From the NCBI RefSeq assembly GCF_900019265.1, contig NZ_CYGX02000071.1, forward strand, positions 1 through 64,000: a stretch of 64,000 bases of DNA, given 5' to 3'. Under the pieces are notes generated by a model. It was not told where the DNA came from. It saw only the letters and a program-made list of their open reading frames with translations, and made no database searches. The DNA comes from Paraburkholderia ribeironis (lineage in GTDB: Bacteria > Pseudomonadota > Gammaproteobacteria > Burkholderiales > Burkholderiaceae). Each line of letters opens with the position of its first letter. Position 1 is the first letter of the stretch. The translations under genes and the position numbers were made by a program. Positions 1-8,721 of the stretch are shown here, one piece after another.

Positions 1-40
1 GGTTGATTCAGTCTAGGCGATCGGACGAGTTTTTACACAG
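1..40. mobile_element. possible end of an insertion sequence at the window edge
   Basis: The first ~40 bases interrupt a GlxA-like reading frame right after the conserved CSGSLLLAEA stretch. On the minus strand the sequence entering this segment reads GAGGCTGTGTAAAAACTC, which resembles the terminal inverted repeats of some IS5/IS1182-type elements as I remember them. Nothing of a transposase is visible because the window starts here. The call rests on the abrupt loss of homology plus that resemblance, so it is tentative. Confidence 0.3.
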
Positions 41-380
41 CCTCGGCCAGTAGCAGACTACCCGAGCACACACTCGTCACGCGTGCTCCACGCGCTGCAC
101 ATCGACTTACAAAGCGGCGCGTACGCGCGTCGATCATGGCGGCATCCACGCCATCACCGCCAGCCACGAGCAAAGTATCCACCTGGTTGGCTGGCGGCAG
201 TTTCTCGCATGCCCAACTCACGCCCGCCGAACTACGCACCAGACCCGGCTGCGCTGCCACGATCTTCAGCGAGTAGTACGCGTCCCGATAGCGGCTCGCC
301 ACCTCGAACGCAGCCACAGGTCCAGCCGCGTCGAGCAACTGGAATTCGGGGAAGACAAGCACAGCGATGCGGTGGGGCAT
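33..380 (-). pseudogene. GlxA-like DJ-1/PfpI-AraC regulator, N-terminal fragment
   Basis: The 115-residue reading from the ATG at 380 begins MPHRIAVLVFPEFQLLDAAG, the usual start of GlxA-type transcriptional regulators, and includes the nucleophile-elbow region TSVCSGSLLLAEA. Family members continue for about 200 more residues, including an AraC-type helix-turn-helix, but here the frame ends at a TAA immediately after LAEAV. The gene is therefore cut at its middle, most simply by an insertion whose end lies at the window start. It lies divergent from the DJ-1 gene at 470, a common arrangement in which the regulator controls the neighbour. A longer start at 446 is possible but overlaps the intergenic promoter region. 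Confidence 0.75.
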
Positions 381-469
381 GGCAGGAAAAGTTGGGTATA
401 TGACATTGCTGCCATCACGATAGAGCGCGATGCTACGAAGTGTCAATCCACTCGAAGGAGACTCGCGCC

Positions 470-1156
470 ATGACCGCTTCCCCGTTCATCATCGTTTTTG
501 CGCTATTCGATCGCATCACGCAGCTTGATTTCACAGGTCCCTACGAGGTGTTCTGGCGTTTGCCGGGCGCGCAGTGTGTGATGGCTTCGGTTGATGGCGG
601 AGAAATTCGGGCCGATGGCGGACTCACGATCACAAACGTGCAACGACTGGCCGACATTGCGCAGGCGGACCTCGTGTGCGTTCCCGGCGGCTTCGGCGTG
701 ATCGAGGCGATGGGCGATGCGTCCTTCGTCGGTGAAGTCCGCCGGCTGGCTAATGGAGCCCGTTATGTCACGTCAGTGTGTAGCGGATCACTGGTGCTCG
801 GTGCTGCAGGATTGCTTGGCGGAAAACGCGCCGCCTGCCATTGGGCGTGGCGCGATCTGCTGCCATCGTTCGGCGCGATCATGGACGAGAGCCGTGTGGT
901 GCGCGACGGCAATCTCATTACCGGTGGTGGCGTGACTGCGGGAATCGACATGGCGCTTTCGGTGATGGCCGACATCGCCGGAGCCGAGTACGCGCAGTCG
1001 GTGCAGCTCGGCATCGAATACGCGCCAGCGCCACCGTTCGACTGCGGGCGTCCCGAGCGCGCAGCCCCACAGATCCTGCGGGCTGTTACGGAGCGGCTGG
1101 ATCGCCTGCGCGCGGATCGCTACGCAGCGGTGCAGCGGGCTGCACAAAAACTTTGA
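470..1156 (+). CDS. DJ-1/PfpI family protein (isonitrile hydratase-like)
   Basis: This is a 228-residue cytoplasmic protein of the DJ-1/PfpI superfamily. It has the typical opening (FDRITQLDFTGPYEVF), the nucleophile elbow with the conserved cysteine (TSVCSGSLVLGAAGLL), and the ACHWAW and GGGVTAGID motifs shared with cyclohexyl-isocyanide hydratase and related proteins. The start at 470 is chosen because GAAGGAG sits about nine bases upstream; an upstream in-frame ATG at 440 lacks a comparable site. It is divergent from the broken GlxA-like regulator, which probably once regulated it. Isonitrile hydratase is the best-known activity in this subgroup, but many members are unassigned, so the substrate is uncertain. 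Confidence 0.85.
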   Translation: MTASPFIIVFALFDRITQLDFTGPYEVFWRLPGAQCVMASVDGGEIRADGGLTITNVQRLADIAQADLVCVPGGFGVIEAMGDASFVGEVRRLANGARYVTSVCSGSLVLGAAGLLGGKRAACHWAWRDLLPSFGAIMDESRVVRDGNLITGGGVTAGIDMALSVMADIAGAEYAQSVQLGIEYAPAPPFDCGRPERAAPQILRAVTERLDRLRADRYAAVQRAAQKL

Positions 1157-1264
1157 CGCGTAGAGTGGCATCTCCGTCTCGACATCCGGCCAGTTCTTCC
1201 AGGCAGACGAGCGCAATCTCTTGTGGCACCGGGGCTGACTCCATGGCCCCGGGCTCGCCGCACG

Positions 1265-2017
1265 TCACATCATTGCGCTGTTGCTGCCAGTACTGCCAGT
1301 GCCGGACAAAGGTACGGACGTCGCTGTAAGCGGATGAGCGCGACCCGCCGCGGACAGCAGCGAGACGGCGGCCTGATCGGGCATGCCATTGGCGTCGATA
1401 GCCCCTGCTGCCGCTAGCGCGCCCAGATCGCTGTCGACACCTGCTTGCCCAACCGTAAAGGATGTCGTCAGAAACGCAGGTGCAGTCAGCGTGACCGCAT
1501 AGTGCTGCTGCAGATTTGTGACGACTACCGATTGCGCAGCCTGCACGTCGGCCGGGTTTGCCAGCACCTGCTGGAACTGTGCGTTGGTCGGGAAGCCCGC
1601 TATCAGAGCGCTCTCGTTCGTGCCGAGTTGCGAAGCGATGTAGACAAGCATCAGTTCGGTCTCTGGCGTCAGATTGAAGGTACCGCCGGCAAATGCCAAC
1701 GAATGCAGGCTCGTGCCACCAGAGGTCACGGTGAGGATGCAGGGAGGCGTCGCATTGAACGCGATCGTGTAGTGTCCACCGCCGTCGGACAGGGTGGAGC
1801 CCGAGCCCTGCACACAACTCAAGCCGACCGTCGCGCTGGCGAGCGCTCTGCCGGTGGCGGCCGTGCCGGATATAGCGATGGTTGGCGTCACGTTTGCACC
1901 ACCGCAACCGTTGAGGCCGATGCAGGCGTTTCCGCCGCAAGCGGCGAGCGTCGCGAGGGAAGCCACGCAAATTGCAGCCAGCGCCGGACGAACGAAACAC
2001 GCGCAGTGAGTGTTCAT
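1265..2017 (-). CDS. predicted lipoprotein of unknown function
   Basis: A 250-residue protein with a signal peptide and a lipobox ending in LAACGG, so it is probably a lipoprotein sorted by Lol or retained in the inner membrane. After a cysteine-rich stretch comes a carboxypeptidase-regulatory-like beta domain (VTPTIAISGTAATGRALASA, repeated G/T/S-rich strands) and then a helical C-terminal half. Burkholderia genomes carry many such lipoproteins with no known function. The ATG at 2017 starts the signal peptide; an upstream in-frame ATG at 2074 would put charged residues in front of it and is unlikely. It is convergent with the DJ-1 gene and stands alone. Confidence 0.75.
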   Translation of the reverse strand: MNTHCACFVRPALAAICVASLATLAACGGNACIGLNGCGGANVTPTIAISGTAATGRALASATVGLSCVQGSGSTLSDGGGHYTIAFNATPPCILTVTSGGTSLHSLAFAGGTFNLTPETELMLVYIASQLGTNESALIAGFPTNAQFQQVLANPADVQAAQSVVVTNLQQHYAVTLTAPAFLTTSFTVGQAGVDSDLGALAAAGAIDANGMPDQAAVSLLSAAGRAHPLTATSVPLSGTGSTGSNSAMM

Positions 2018-2218
2018 GGTTGCCTGCCGTTGATAGATCGGGATGGGGCATTCGGTTCCATGGAACGGAGCCAACTACAATTTTAGCGCCCCATGACTCG
2101 AGACCGTTCTACACGTCAATCACATTTGCCGGTGCATCAACTGCTGAACGGGGGTTCGTCGGCTCTCCGGCGGGTAAAGGTCGCCCCATCGCTGTCAGTC
2201 GCGGTCTCAGGAAAACAG

Positions 2219-2947
2219 TCAATGAGGCAGCACGCGCTTCAAGAATTCCTTTGCCCGCTCCGATTGCGGATTGTCGAAAAACGCGTCCTTATGGGTGTCC
2301 TCAACGATAAGACCCTGGTCCATGAAAAGGACCCGATGGGCTACCTTCTTCGCGAAGCCCATCTCGTGCGTCACACACATCATCGTCATGCCTTCCTGGG
2401 CGAGTTCGATCATAACGTCAAGCACCTCGTTGATCATCTCGGGGTCCAGCGCGGACGTTGGCTCGTCGAATAGCATCGCGATCGGATCCATCGACAGCGC
2501 CCGCGCAATGGCGACCCGTTGCTGCTGTCCGCCGGACAGCTGGCCAGGATACTTGTCGGCGTGCGCCCGCAGCCCAACCCGGTCGAGTAGCGCGAGGCCC
2601 TTCGCCGTTGCCGTGTCCCTATCCCGGCCCAGCACCTTGATCTGCGCGAGCGTCAAGTTTGCGGTGATGGACAGGTGCGGAAACAGTTCGAAATGCTGGA
2701 ACACCATCCCGACCCGTGCGCGGAGCTTCGACAGGTCAGTACGCTTGTCCCCGACCGACTGACCGCCGACCACGATCTCGCCTTGCTGGAATCGCTCCAG
2801 CCCGTTCACGGTCTTGATCAACGTCGACTTGCCGGATCCGGATGGACCGCATACGACGACCACTTCACCCTTGTTCACTTCGGTCGTGCAGCCGGTCAGG
2901 ACCTGAAACGGTCCGTACCACTTCGATACACTGTTCAGTTCAATCAT
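2219..2947 (-). CDS. polar amino-acid ABC transporter ATP-binding protein
   Basis: A 242-residue ABC ATPase of the GlnQ/HisP/GltL type. Walker A is GPSGSGKST near residue 38, the signature LSGGQQQRVAIARAL is near 140, Walker B and switch follow as MLFDEPTSALDPE, and the H-loop is CVTHEMGFA. The ATG at 2947 is preferred over the TTG one codon upstream because AAGGAT lies six bases before it. It is the last gene of a minus-strand operon behind the permease (gap 36 bp) and the binding protein. With the binding-protein gene interrupted by a stop codon, the importer may be non-functional unless another binding protein serves it. Confidence 0.93.
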   Translation of the reverse strand: MIELNSVSKWYGPFQVLTGCTTEVNKGEVVVVCGPSGSGKSTLIKTVNGLERFQQGEIVVGGQSVGDKRTDLSKLRARVGMVFQHFELFPHLSITANLTLAQIKVLGRDRDTATAKGLALLDRVGLRAHADKYPGQLSGGQQQRVAIARALSMDPIAMLFDEPTSALDPEMINEVLDVMIELAQEGMTMMCVTHEMGFAKKVAHRVLFMDQGLIVEDTHKDAFFDNPQSERAKEFLKRVLPH

Positions 2948-2983
2948 CAAAATATCCTTATGCTCCGCGTTGCCTGCTTTTTC

Positions 2984-3643
2984 TCAGCGGACGTGCGCCC
3001 TTGCGAGCCGTACTTCGACGTGACGCTGAACCGACGACATCGCGGTACTGAGCAACCAGTAAATGGCCGCCGCAGCGAGATAGAGCGGTAGCGGTTGAAA
3101 CGTGGACGCAATGACCTCCTGCGCCGCGCGCAGCATCTCGGTCACGGTGATCACGGACACCAGTGACGTGTCCTTGATCAGGCTGATCAGCGTGTTGCCC
3201 AGACTCGGCACGGCCATCCGCAACGCCTGAGGACAGATCACATAGCGCAGCGTCTGCAGGTTAGTCAGACCGAGGCTATGCGCCGCTCCCCACTGCCCCT
3301 GACCAATCCCGAGAATCGCGCCACGCATACTTTCCGACAGATAGGCGCCGGCATTGGCCGTCAACGCGAGAATGCCTGCGCTTGTCGGATCGAGGGAAAT
3401 CCCGATATCTGGCAACCCGTAGTACACGACGAAAATTTGCACGAGCAGTGGCGTGCCGCGCATGAGGCTGACGTAAGCACGCGCGATGCCCGTGATGACG
3501 GGCTGACCACTGATCCCCATGATCGCGACGATGAGGCCGACAAACAGGCCGAGCACCGCCGAGGCCAGGGCAAACTTCAGGGTAACCGTTGCGCCCAGCA
3601 GGAGGACAGGCAGCGCGTGAATAACAAGGTCGATTGGTGTCAT
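2984..3643 (-). CDS. polar amino-acid ABC transporter permease
   Basis: A 219-residue inner-membrane protein of the HisMQ/GlnP family. Several hydrophobic helices are visible, and the family's EAA-like loop appears as GAAHSLGLTNLQTLRYVICP around residues 135-155, which contacts the ATPase. The N-terminal part contains the characteristic AYVSLMRGTPLLVQIFVVYYG. It lies between the binding-protein gene and the ATPase gene on the same strand, as in complete polar amino-acid importers. The substrate cannot be read from the sequence; the neighbouring cystathionine beta-lyase remnant hints at a sulfur amino acid such as cystine or cystathionine. Confidence 0.92.
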   Translation of the reverse strand: MTPIDLVIHALPVLLLGATVTLKFALASAVLGLFVGLIVAIMGISGQPVITGIARAYVSLMRGTPLLVQIFVVYYGLPDIGISLDPTSAGILALTANAGAYLSESMRGAILGIGQGQWGAAHSLGLTNLQTLRYVICPQALRMAVPSLGNTLISLIKDTSLVSVITVTEMLRAAQEVIASTFQPLPLYLAAAAIYWLLSTAMSSVQRHVEVRLARAHVR

Positions 3644-3716
3644 GAGATGATCCGCCGCGCGGGCGCGTCACCCCGGCCAGAACCGGGGCGCCACGAAAGA
3701 TGAAGATGTAGAACGC

Positions 3717-4529
3717 TTACTGGGCGACGGCCTGTGTCACATCGGAGCCGAACCAGTGCATCGAGATCTTTTTCAGCGTACCGTCCTGTTTCATCGCGTT
3801 CAAAGCGTCGTTGATCGCCTTCTCGAACTCCGGGTTGCCCTTGCGGAACGGGATCCCCATTTCCTGCTCGGCACCCTTCAACACAGCGCCAGCCCGCAGC
3901 GGGAGTTTCGAAGTCTTGATGATGTACGGCAGCATCAGCCGGTCGTCGAGCGTCGCGTCAATTCGTCCTGCCGAAAGATCGCGCAGCTTTTCAGGGGCAC
4001 CAGGGTAGGTCTGCACGTTGATGCCTGACACGGCGCGGGCCATCTGGTCATAGTTCGTACCGAGCGTCACACCGATTTTTTTATCGCCACTGAACTCGGC
4101 GAGCGAGTTGAACTCGCGCTTGTCGTCGACCCGCTGAATCAGCTGCGCCGCCGAGAACGTATAAGGCTGACTGAAATCTAGCGCCTGCTTGCGCTGCGGA
4201 GTAATGGTGACCTGGTTGACGATCACGTCGAACTTCCCAGCCTGCAGTCCGGCGAGAATGCCACTCCACTCGGTCGGAATGAATTACGGTTTGACGCCAA
4301 GCCTGGCTGCGACGGCCTTCGCAACGTCCACATCAAAGCCTTCGAGTTCTCCGCTGGCATTCTTGTAATCGAATGGCGGATAGGTCCCTTCCAGACCGAC
4401 GCGCAGCACGCCGCTCGATTTGACGGTTTCGAGGAGATCCTGGGCGTGAGCGCTTGCGCTCACAAAACTGAATGCAGTCGCGATGACCGCACCACGCAAA
4501 AGTACACCAACCGTATTCTTCAACTTCAT
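3717..4529 (-). pseudogene. amino-acid ABC transporter periplasmic binding protein, in-frame stop
   Basis: Two reading frames, 4284-4529 and 3717-4226, are in the same frame and separated only by a TAA at 4284-4286. Together they give a normal 270-residue family-3 solute-binding protein: signal peptide ending AHAQ, then GVLRVGLEGTYPPFDYKN, the EGFDVDVAKAVAARLG block, FDVIVNQVTITPQRKQALDFS, and a C-terminus with KISMHWFGSDV. Around the stop the family usually has LGVKPEFVPTEW; here it reads LGVKP-stop-FIPTEW, so one base change (GAA to TAA) explains it. A good Shine-Dalgarno (GGAGGAG) precedes the start at 4529. Either the gene is newly inactivated or the stop is a sequencing error. Confidence 0.85.
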
Positions 4530-4562
4530 TGTCTCCTCCGTGAATTTAAAGTGCTTCCTCTA

Positions 4563-4793
4563 CTACGCATGCAGAAAGCGGAATGCCTTCTCCAGGTCTT
4601 TAATCACCGTGCTCCACGCCCCCTTGTTCGCCGTGATCACGCCCATCGTCGCGTCCTGGCCCTCCGGCGTGGACATCGCCTTTGCTCGCGCCTCCATGTC
4701 TTCCATGTTGCGGAAGACGATCGTCGATGCCCGGTAGACCGGCGGATTCATCACGCCGCCAAATGCATCCGGATTGTAGACCCCGTGAAGCAA
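4563..4793 (-). pseudogene. cystathionine beta-lyase (MetC-like) remnant
   Basis: The first ~35 residues match the N-terminal region of MetC-type PLP enzymes (HGVYNPDAFGGVMNPPVYRAS, an N-terminal conserved block). They are joined directly to TMGVITANKGAWSTVIKDLE, which resembles the segment following the PLP-lysine in the same family, about 150 residues further on. The frame then ends prematurely. The original ATG is also missing: a TGA lies a few codons upstream of HGVYN. So the gene has lost its start, its middle and its C-terminus. Its position upstream of the amino-acid importer suggests the two once acted together on a sulfur amino acid. Confidence 0.75.
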
Positions 4794-4969
4794 AGATGTT
4801 TCGGATTGCCTATCTATTCATTGCCAGACACATCGCAGCGGCCGGCTGTTACTCGTCAAGTTTGGGTGACCTGCCAATTCGACGGACGCTGCTACGTCAA
4901 CATGCCTGCAGCATGTGATCTGTGGCGGTGCGCTATCGTCCCTCACGCCGGGTGGACTCCCGCTGTCGC

Positions 4970-5200
4970 TCAGGGGCTGGCGCGTTGTCTTTTTCTGGCT
5001 GTGACCATGCGTTCATGGAGCGCGGTCACGACGTTGCTCCCGGTTTTCACGAACAGGAAAGGAAACAGTGCATGCACGATCAGCGCGAGCGACGCGATAA
5101 ACATCGGAAGTCCGAACGAGAACGCTGCCCCCATATGCTGGAGGTAGGTCTCGTCGACCGAGTTGGGGTGTGCACGAAAAAGCCGCAGCAAATGGTTCAT
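4970..5200 (-). CDS. DUF6356 family small membrane protein
   Basis: A 76-residue protein beginning MNHLLRLFRAHPNSVDETY, followed by one long hydrophobic segment (FGLPMFIASLALIVHALFPFLFV) and a basic tail with HERM. This matches my memory of the DUF6356 family, whose members share the RLFxAHPxSVxETYxxH opening and the HALFPFLF motif. The function is unknown. The ATG at 5200 has GAGGTTTC upstream and is preferred to an in-frame start at 5251. It stands alone, downstream of an unannotated 650-bp gap. Confidence 0.75.
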   Translation of the reverse strand: MNHLLRLFRAHPNSVDETYLQHMGAAFSFGLPMFIASLALIVHALFPFLFVKTGSNVVTALHERMVTARKRQRASP

Positions 5201-5852
5201 GCATGAAACCTCGTTGTCTTGTTGTTGGGGGCGGCGCGGCGACGGACGCATTGACTCGCGCCACCCGCCTCACCTTGCATGTCAGCCATCCTACGGAAAC
5301 GCTGGGAGAATTTTTTTTCAAAAAAAATCCCGTTTATCCCTTAACAGGAAGAATAAAATTCCCCTGACAACGCGACTACGATAGATGCTATCTCCCGAAA
5401 AGCGCTACGGACCTTCCCTCGGCTTTTCGCCTTCCAACGGTCCCGAGGGTGTTGTCAAGTTAAACGGTCCCGACGACACAATGCTGCCGAAGCCGTTTGT
5501 TTGCTCAGAAGGGTGACGGATTTTGGGCGAGTTCGGCGAAAACATGCCATGCGGCAAAGCGCTCAGCGAGCTGTTTGCGGTGGAGCGACGCGCGCAAAAG
5601 ATGTTGCTTGAGCGCGAAGTGTTGCCGGATCGGGTCGAAGCTCGACAGACAGACAGACTTGAGTTCGGGTTTCGGCTCGCGGAAGCCGCACACGCCTCGA
5701 AGGACGTCCCCTTGTGGGATGCGTCTCTCACGTTCGCGCGGCGTTAAATTTGAAAATCAGGAACAGTATTGAGTCGAACCTGAACAATGCTCGAAGCTTT
5801 ATCCGGCAAGGCTTCGAAGATCGTTCAGATTCGACGGATTATCCAGGGCCGG
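5201..5852. other. gene-poor stretch with an A/T-stem inverted repeat
   Basis: About 650 bases without a convincing gene. Bases 5304-5331 form a near-palindrome in which eight T and eight A face each other, capped by GGG and CCC; it could act as a bidirectional terminator for the flanking minus-strand genes. The ORFs over 5405-5772 on both strands are arginine-rich and contain no domain I recognise; a minus-strand reading (RQHFALKQHLLRASLHRKQL) has the look of IS-associated debris, but I cannot name it. Confidence 0.35.
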
Positions 5853-7475
5853 CTATTGACCCTGCGCGTTGAACCAGCCAGGCCCAATTGGCGCGTAACC
5901 GCTTGTACCGGCAGCCGCCGCAATTGCGCTGGCACCGAAATTTGGCCACGCTGGATAGTACTGACTCGATACAGCCTGGGCCGTGCCTTCAATCTTCTCG
6001 GCACCAGGCGTACCCGACGATCCGGTTGTCGATCCGAGCGTCACGATGCCGAAGTACGGCTCATAGAGGCTCGTGCTGCTCGGTGACGACAATGTCATAT
6101 CTGAATAACAGTAAGCGTACACGGGACCATACGCGCCCTTGGGTTGTTGTCCGATCCACGCCATCAGCGCACTATACTCGCGCGCCTGGTTGGCTTGTGT
6201 CAGGTAGGGATAACTGGTTTGAAAATTGGCGTTCGTGTACTGCACCGAAGAACCGCCCAATTGCCCCGTGAAATTTGTCGCGCCATCCGAACCGGTGGTC
6301 GGCGCGCCAAACTCCGTGAGGACGATCGCTTTCGCTCCGTCGCCGTGCGAGGTCATCTGGTCGCGCAGACTCGTGCCCGTGTAGCTTGCGAAGGTATTAC
6401 TTCCATTGCTCGCTGGCCAGGCGTAGGACGGCGAGGTGAAGGTGTGCCACATGATGTTGAACGCATTCGAGTATTGCGGGAACGACGAGTTGAGCGTCGT
6501 GCTCGGACACTGGTCGGGTGCCGATTGCCAGTCGTCGCTGAAGCAGTAGGGATGATGGCTAAGTGCGTCGAAATACCCTTGAGCGCCGTCCGCATACATC
6601 ACCGCCAACCAGTCGCGCGGATCCCACTGCGTAGGCGCGGGATAACTGGAATTGGTCGAATTAACGAGGCCCGCGACACCATTCGACGGCAGCGCGCCTG
6701 TTCCGTTGTTCGGATATGTGGTGCATTCCGCACTGCCGCCCGCATACACATAAGCGCCGAGATTTGCCTGCTTGATAACCGGGTAGACGCTCTTCAGGAT
6801 CGTCGTGTAAAGAGCGGGATCATGAGGCATGAAATCACCGCCGCAGTTGGGCTCGTTCCAGATCTCCCATGCATCGACCTGACCGCCGTAGCTGTCGCTG
6901 CTGTAATGCTTGGCGGCGGCCCGCGCAAAATTGGTATAGAGAGCGGGATCCGGCGCGCACATCCAGGATGAAACGTAGTTTGCCTGCTGATAGCTGCTCG
7001 AGCATTCTGAACTCACGGCCCACGGAGGAGTAAGCAGAATCACGCCCAGCACGCGCAAGCCGTTGTTGCGGGCGGCACGGATGATCGTGTCTGCCACCCC
7101 CCAGGTTAGTCCGCTGCTCGTGCCCGGATTAGGATCGCTGGCATTGATCGTCGTTTGCGAGGGTTGGGTTTGCGCCCAGTTGATGCCAATCCGGACCCAG
7201 TGAGCCTTTGTCGCCGCCAGGCTGGCCATGTAGTTGTTGATTGCCTGAGTCGGGTTGTTGGGATTCTGGTTAATGATATCGTTGATTTCACCACCCAGGT
7301 TAATAGCCGGCACAGGTGTATTAGTTTGGCCGTTTGCTATCTGGCTTCCCAGCAGCGCCATGGCGATCACACCGCAGCCAAGTCCAGCTCTCGCCAAACT
7401 CAACCGGCCAACCTGAGTTTTCAGCACCGCAAATTTCGCTCGATTTAGCAGAAATTTCATCACACGAACAATCAT
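5853..7475 (-). CDS. secreted glycoside hydrolase, GH39/GH5-like (PslG-type)
   Basis: A 540-residue exported protein: a long signal region ends near residue 50 (SQIANGQ), followed by a TIM-barrel glycosidase of clan GH-A. The acid/base glutamate is in WEIWNEPN (E208) and the nucleophile glutamate in VLTEFGAPT (E388). SHHPY around residue 308 is another usual active-site strand. Similar proteins include PslG-type GH39 enzymes that trim exopolysaccharide, so a role in matrix remodelling is plausible; cellulase-like activity is an alternative. The start at 7475 has GGGAGG five bases upstream. It is monocistronic and is preceded by an unusually AT-rich 600-bp leader, suggesting silencing or horizontal origin. 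Confidence 0.8.
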   Translation of the reverse strand: MIVRVMKFLLNRAKFAVLKTQVGRLSLARAGLGCGVIAMALLGSQIANGQTNTPVPAINLGGEINDIINQNPNNPTQAINNYMASLAATKAHWVRIGINWAQTQPSQTTINASDPNPGTSSGLTWGVADTIIRAARNNGLRVLGVILLTPPWAVSSECSSSYQQANYVSSWMCAPDPALYTNFARAAAKHYSSDSYGGQVDAWEIWNEPNCGGDFMPHDPALYTTILKSVYPVIKQANLGAYVYAGGSAECTTYPNNGTGALPSNGVAGLVNSTNSSYPAPTQWDPRDWLAVMYADGAQGYFDALSHHPYCFSDDWQSAPDQCPSTTLNSSFPQYSNAFNIMWHTFTSPSYAWPASNGSNTFASYTGTSLRDQMTSHGDGAKAIVLTEFGAPTTGSDGATNFTGQLGGSSVQYTNANFQTSYPYLTQANQAREYSALMAWIGQQPKGAYGPVYAYCYSDMTLSSPSSTSLYEPYFGIVTLGSTTGSSGTPGAEKIEGTAQAVSSQYYPAWPNFGASAIAAAAGTSGYAPIGPGWFNAQGQ

Positions 7476-8093
7476 TCACGCCTCCCAATTAATAGCTTAT
7501 ATAAAGGTCGCTTCTTCGTACGCCGGGATATCACAACCTATTTTCTACGTGCCGCCGTTTTTACCATGATCGGCCACACATTAATTACACGGATAAAAAT
7601 TTAGCAAGCCAGAAAAGCATCGCCCCACAATCGCCTTGACTGCCATGAAACCAGGACGGAAAAACCCTTATCAAACAATGTGGCGGAAAAAATTGATGCC
7701 CCACTTTCTCTCAGCCACCTGGCCTTAAGACAATGCATACCAATTGAGTATAAGAATTTTTACATTAAAAAAGGTCAACTATCGTCAATTCCACCAAAAC
7801 CAATTAGCTCATTATTGAGATGTGAGTAAAAAATATGCATATTGGATACTTATGAAAGTATTTTCAATGCATATTTTGTGTAAATTTTATTTAATATCGT
7901 TTACACACGACATACAGAGGGAAATCGTTGCCCGGCGCTCGCAGAAGTGCAGTCGGCCCAGTTTGGGACATTCGATTTACCGACCAGGATTGCCGACAAT
8001 ATCTCAGAGCCGATCCGTGATGGGATTTAAATCCTGAGTTTTTTTCAGGTTTCGATATATTTACGACAATGAGAACTCGTCAAGGAATTCGAC
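7476..8093. promoter_or_regulatory. AT-rich divergent intergenic region
   Basis: This 618-bp gap separates the divergent glycosidase and LysE genes and is far richer in A and T than the surrounding DNA, with runs such as TTACATTAAAAAAGG and AAAAAATTGATG. No ORF in it looks real (the 71-aa frame at 7822 has an atypical composition). Such tracts in high-GC Burkholderia commonly carry promoters repressed by H-NS/MvaT/Bv3F-like proteins. A GGGATTTAAATCC palindrome lies at about 8020-8032. Confidence 0.45.
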
Positions 8094-8708
8094 ATGGAGC
8101 CACTGTCCGTCGCCATTTTTGCAGGTGCATTGCTATTGAACGCAGGTACTCCCGGCCCAAGCATCGCCGCGCTAGTCTCGCGCGTCATCACCAACGGATG
8201 GCGCGGCGTGATCCCCTTCGTCGCTGCTATGTGGATCGGCGAGATGATTTGGCTCAGCATGGCGATGGCAGGGCTGACGGCGTTCGCCCAGACCTTTCAG
8301 TCCGGTTTTCAGATCATCAAGTGGCTTGGCAGCGCTTACTTGTGTTGGCTTGCCTTCAAGATGTGGCGGCAACCAGCCGCGGAGGTCGGGAACGACTTAC
8401 CCCGTCGGACTTCACCGCTGTCGATGTTCGGAGCGGGCATGGCCGTCACCTTGGGTAATCCCAAGATCATGGTGTTCTACATCGCCCTGCTGCCGTCGCT
8501 CGTTGACCTCTCGTCCGTAGGTCTCCAGGAGTGGGCCATTCTTTCGTTCGTCACCCTCGTAACGTTGGCTGCGATCGATTTGAGCTGGACATTTCTGGCC
8601 CATAAAGCGCGCCTGCTTCTGCGGACACCACACGCGGTTCGCATCGCCAATCGTGTTGGAGCGTTTGCACTCGGCGGTGCAGCGGCCGCTATTGCGAGCC
8701 GGAACTGA
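8094..8708 (+). CDS. LysE family amino-acid exporter
   Basis: A 204-residue inner-membrane protein with the RhtB/LysE-family layout of about six helices. It shows the family signatures NAGTPGPSIAALVSRVITNG near residue 20, a WLGSAYLCWLAFKMWR segment near 80 and the GMAVTLGNPKIMVFY motif near 120. Members export amino acids or related metabolites using the proton gradient; the substrate here cannot be told. AAGGAA lies seven bases before the ATG. The stop is followed after 13 bases by a broken acetyltransferase gene on the same strand, so the two were probably cotranscribed. Confidence 0.9.
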   Translation: MEPLSVAIFAGALLLNAGTPGPSIAALVSRVITNGWRGVIPFVAAMWIGEMIWLSMAMAGLTAFAQTFQSGFQIIKWLGSAYLCWLAFKMWRQPAAEVGNDLPRRTSPLSMFGAGMAVTLGNPKIMVFYIALLPSLVDLSSVGLQEWAILSFVTLVTLAAIDLSWTFLAHKARLLLRTPHAVRIANRVGAFALGGAAAAIASRN

Positions 8709-8721
8709 AGGAGGCGGACGA

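Noticed and set aside
5405..5772. Genes on either strand near 5.5 kb
   Set aside because: Both frames are short, lack start signals and have no recognised domain; they are mentioned only as possible IS debris.
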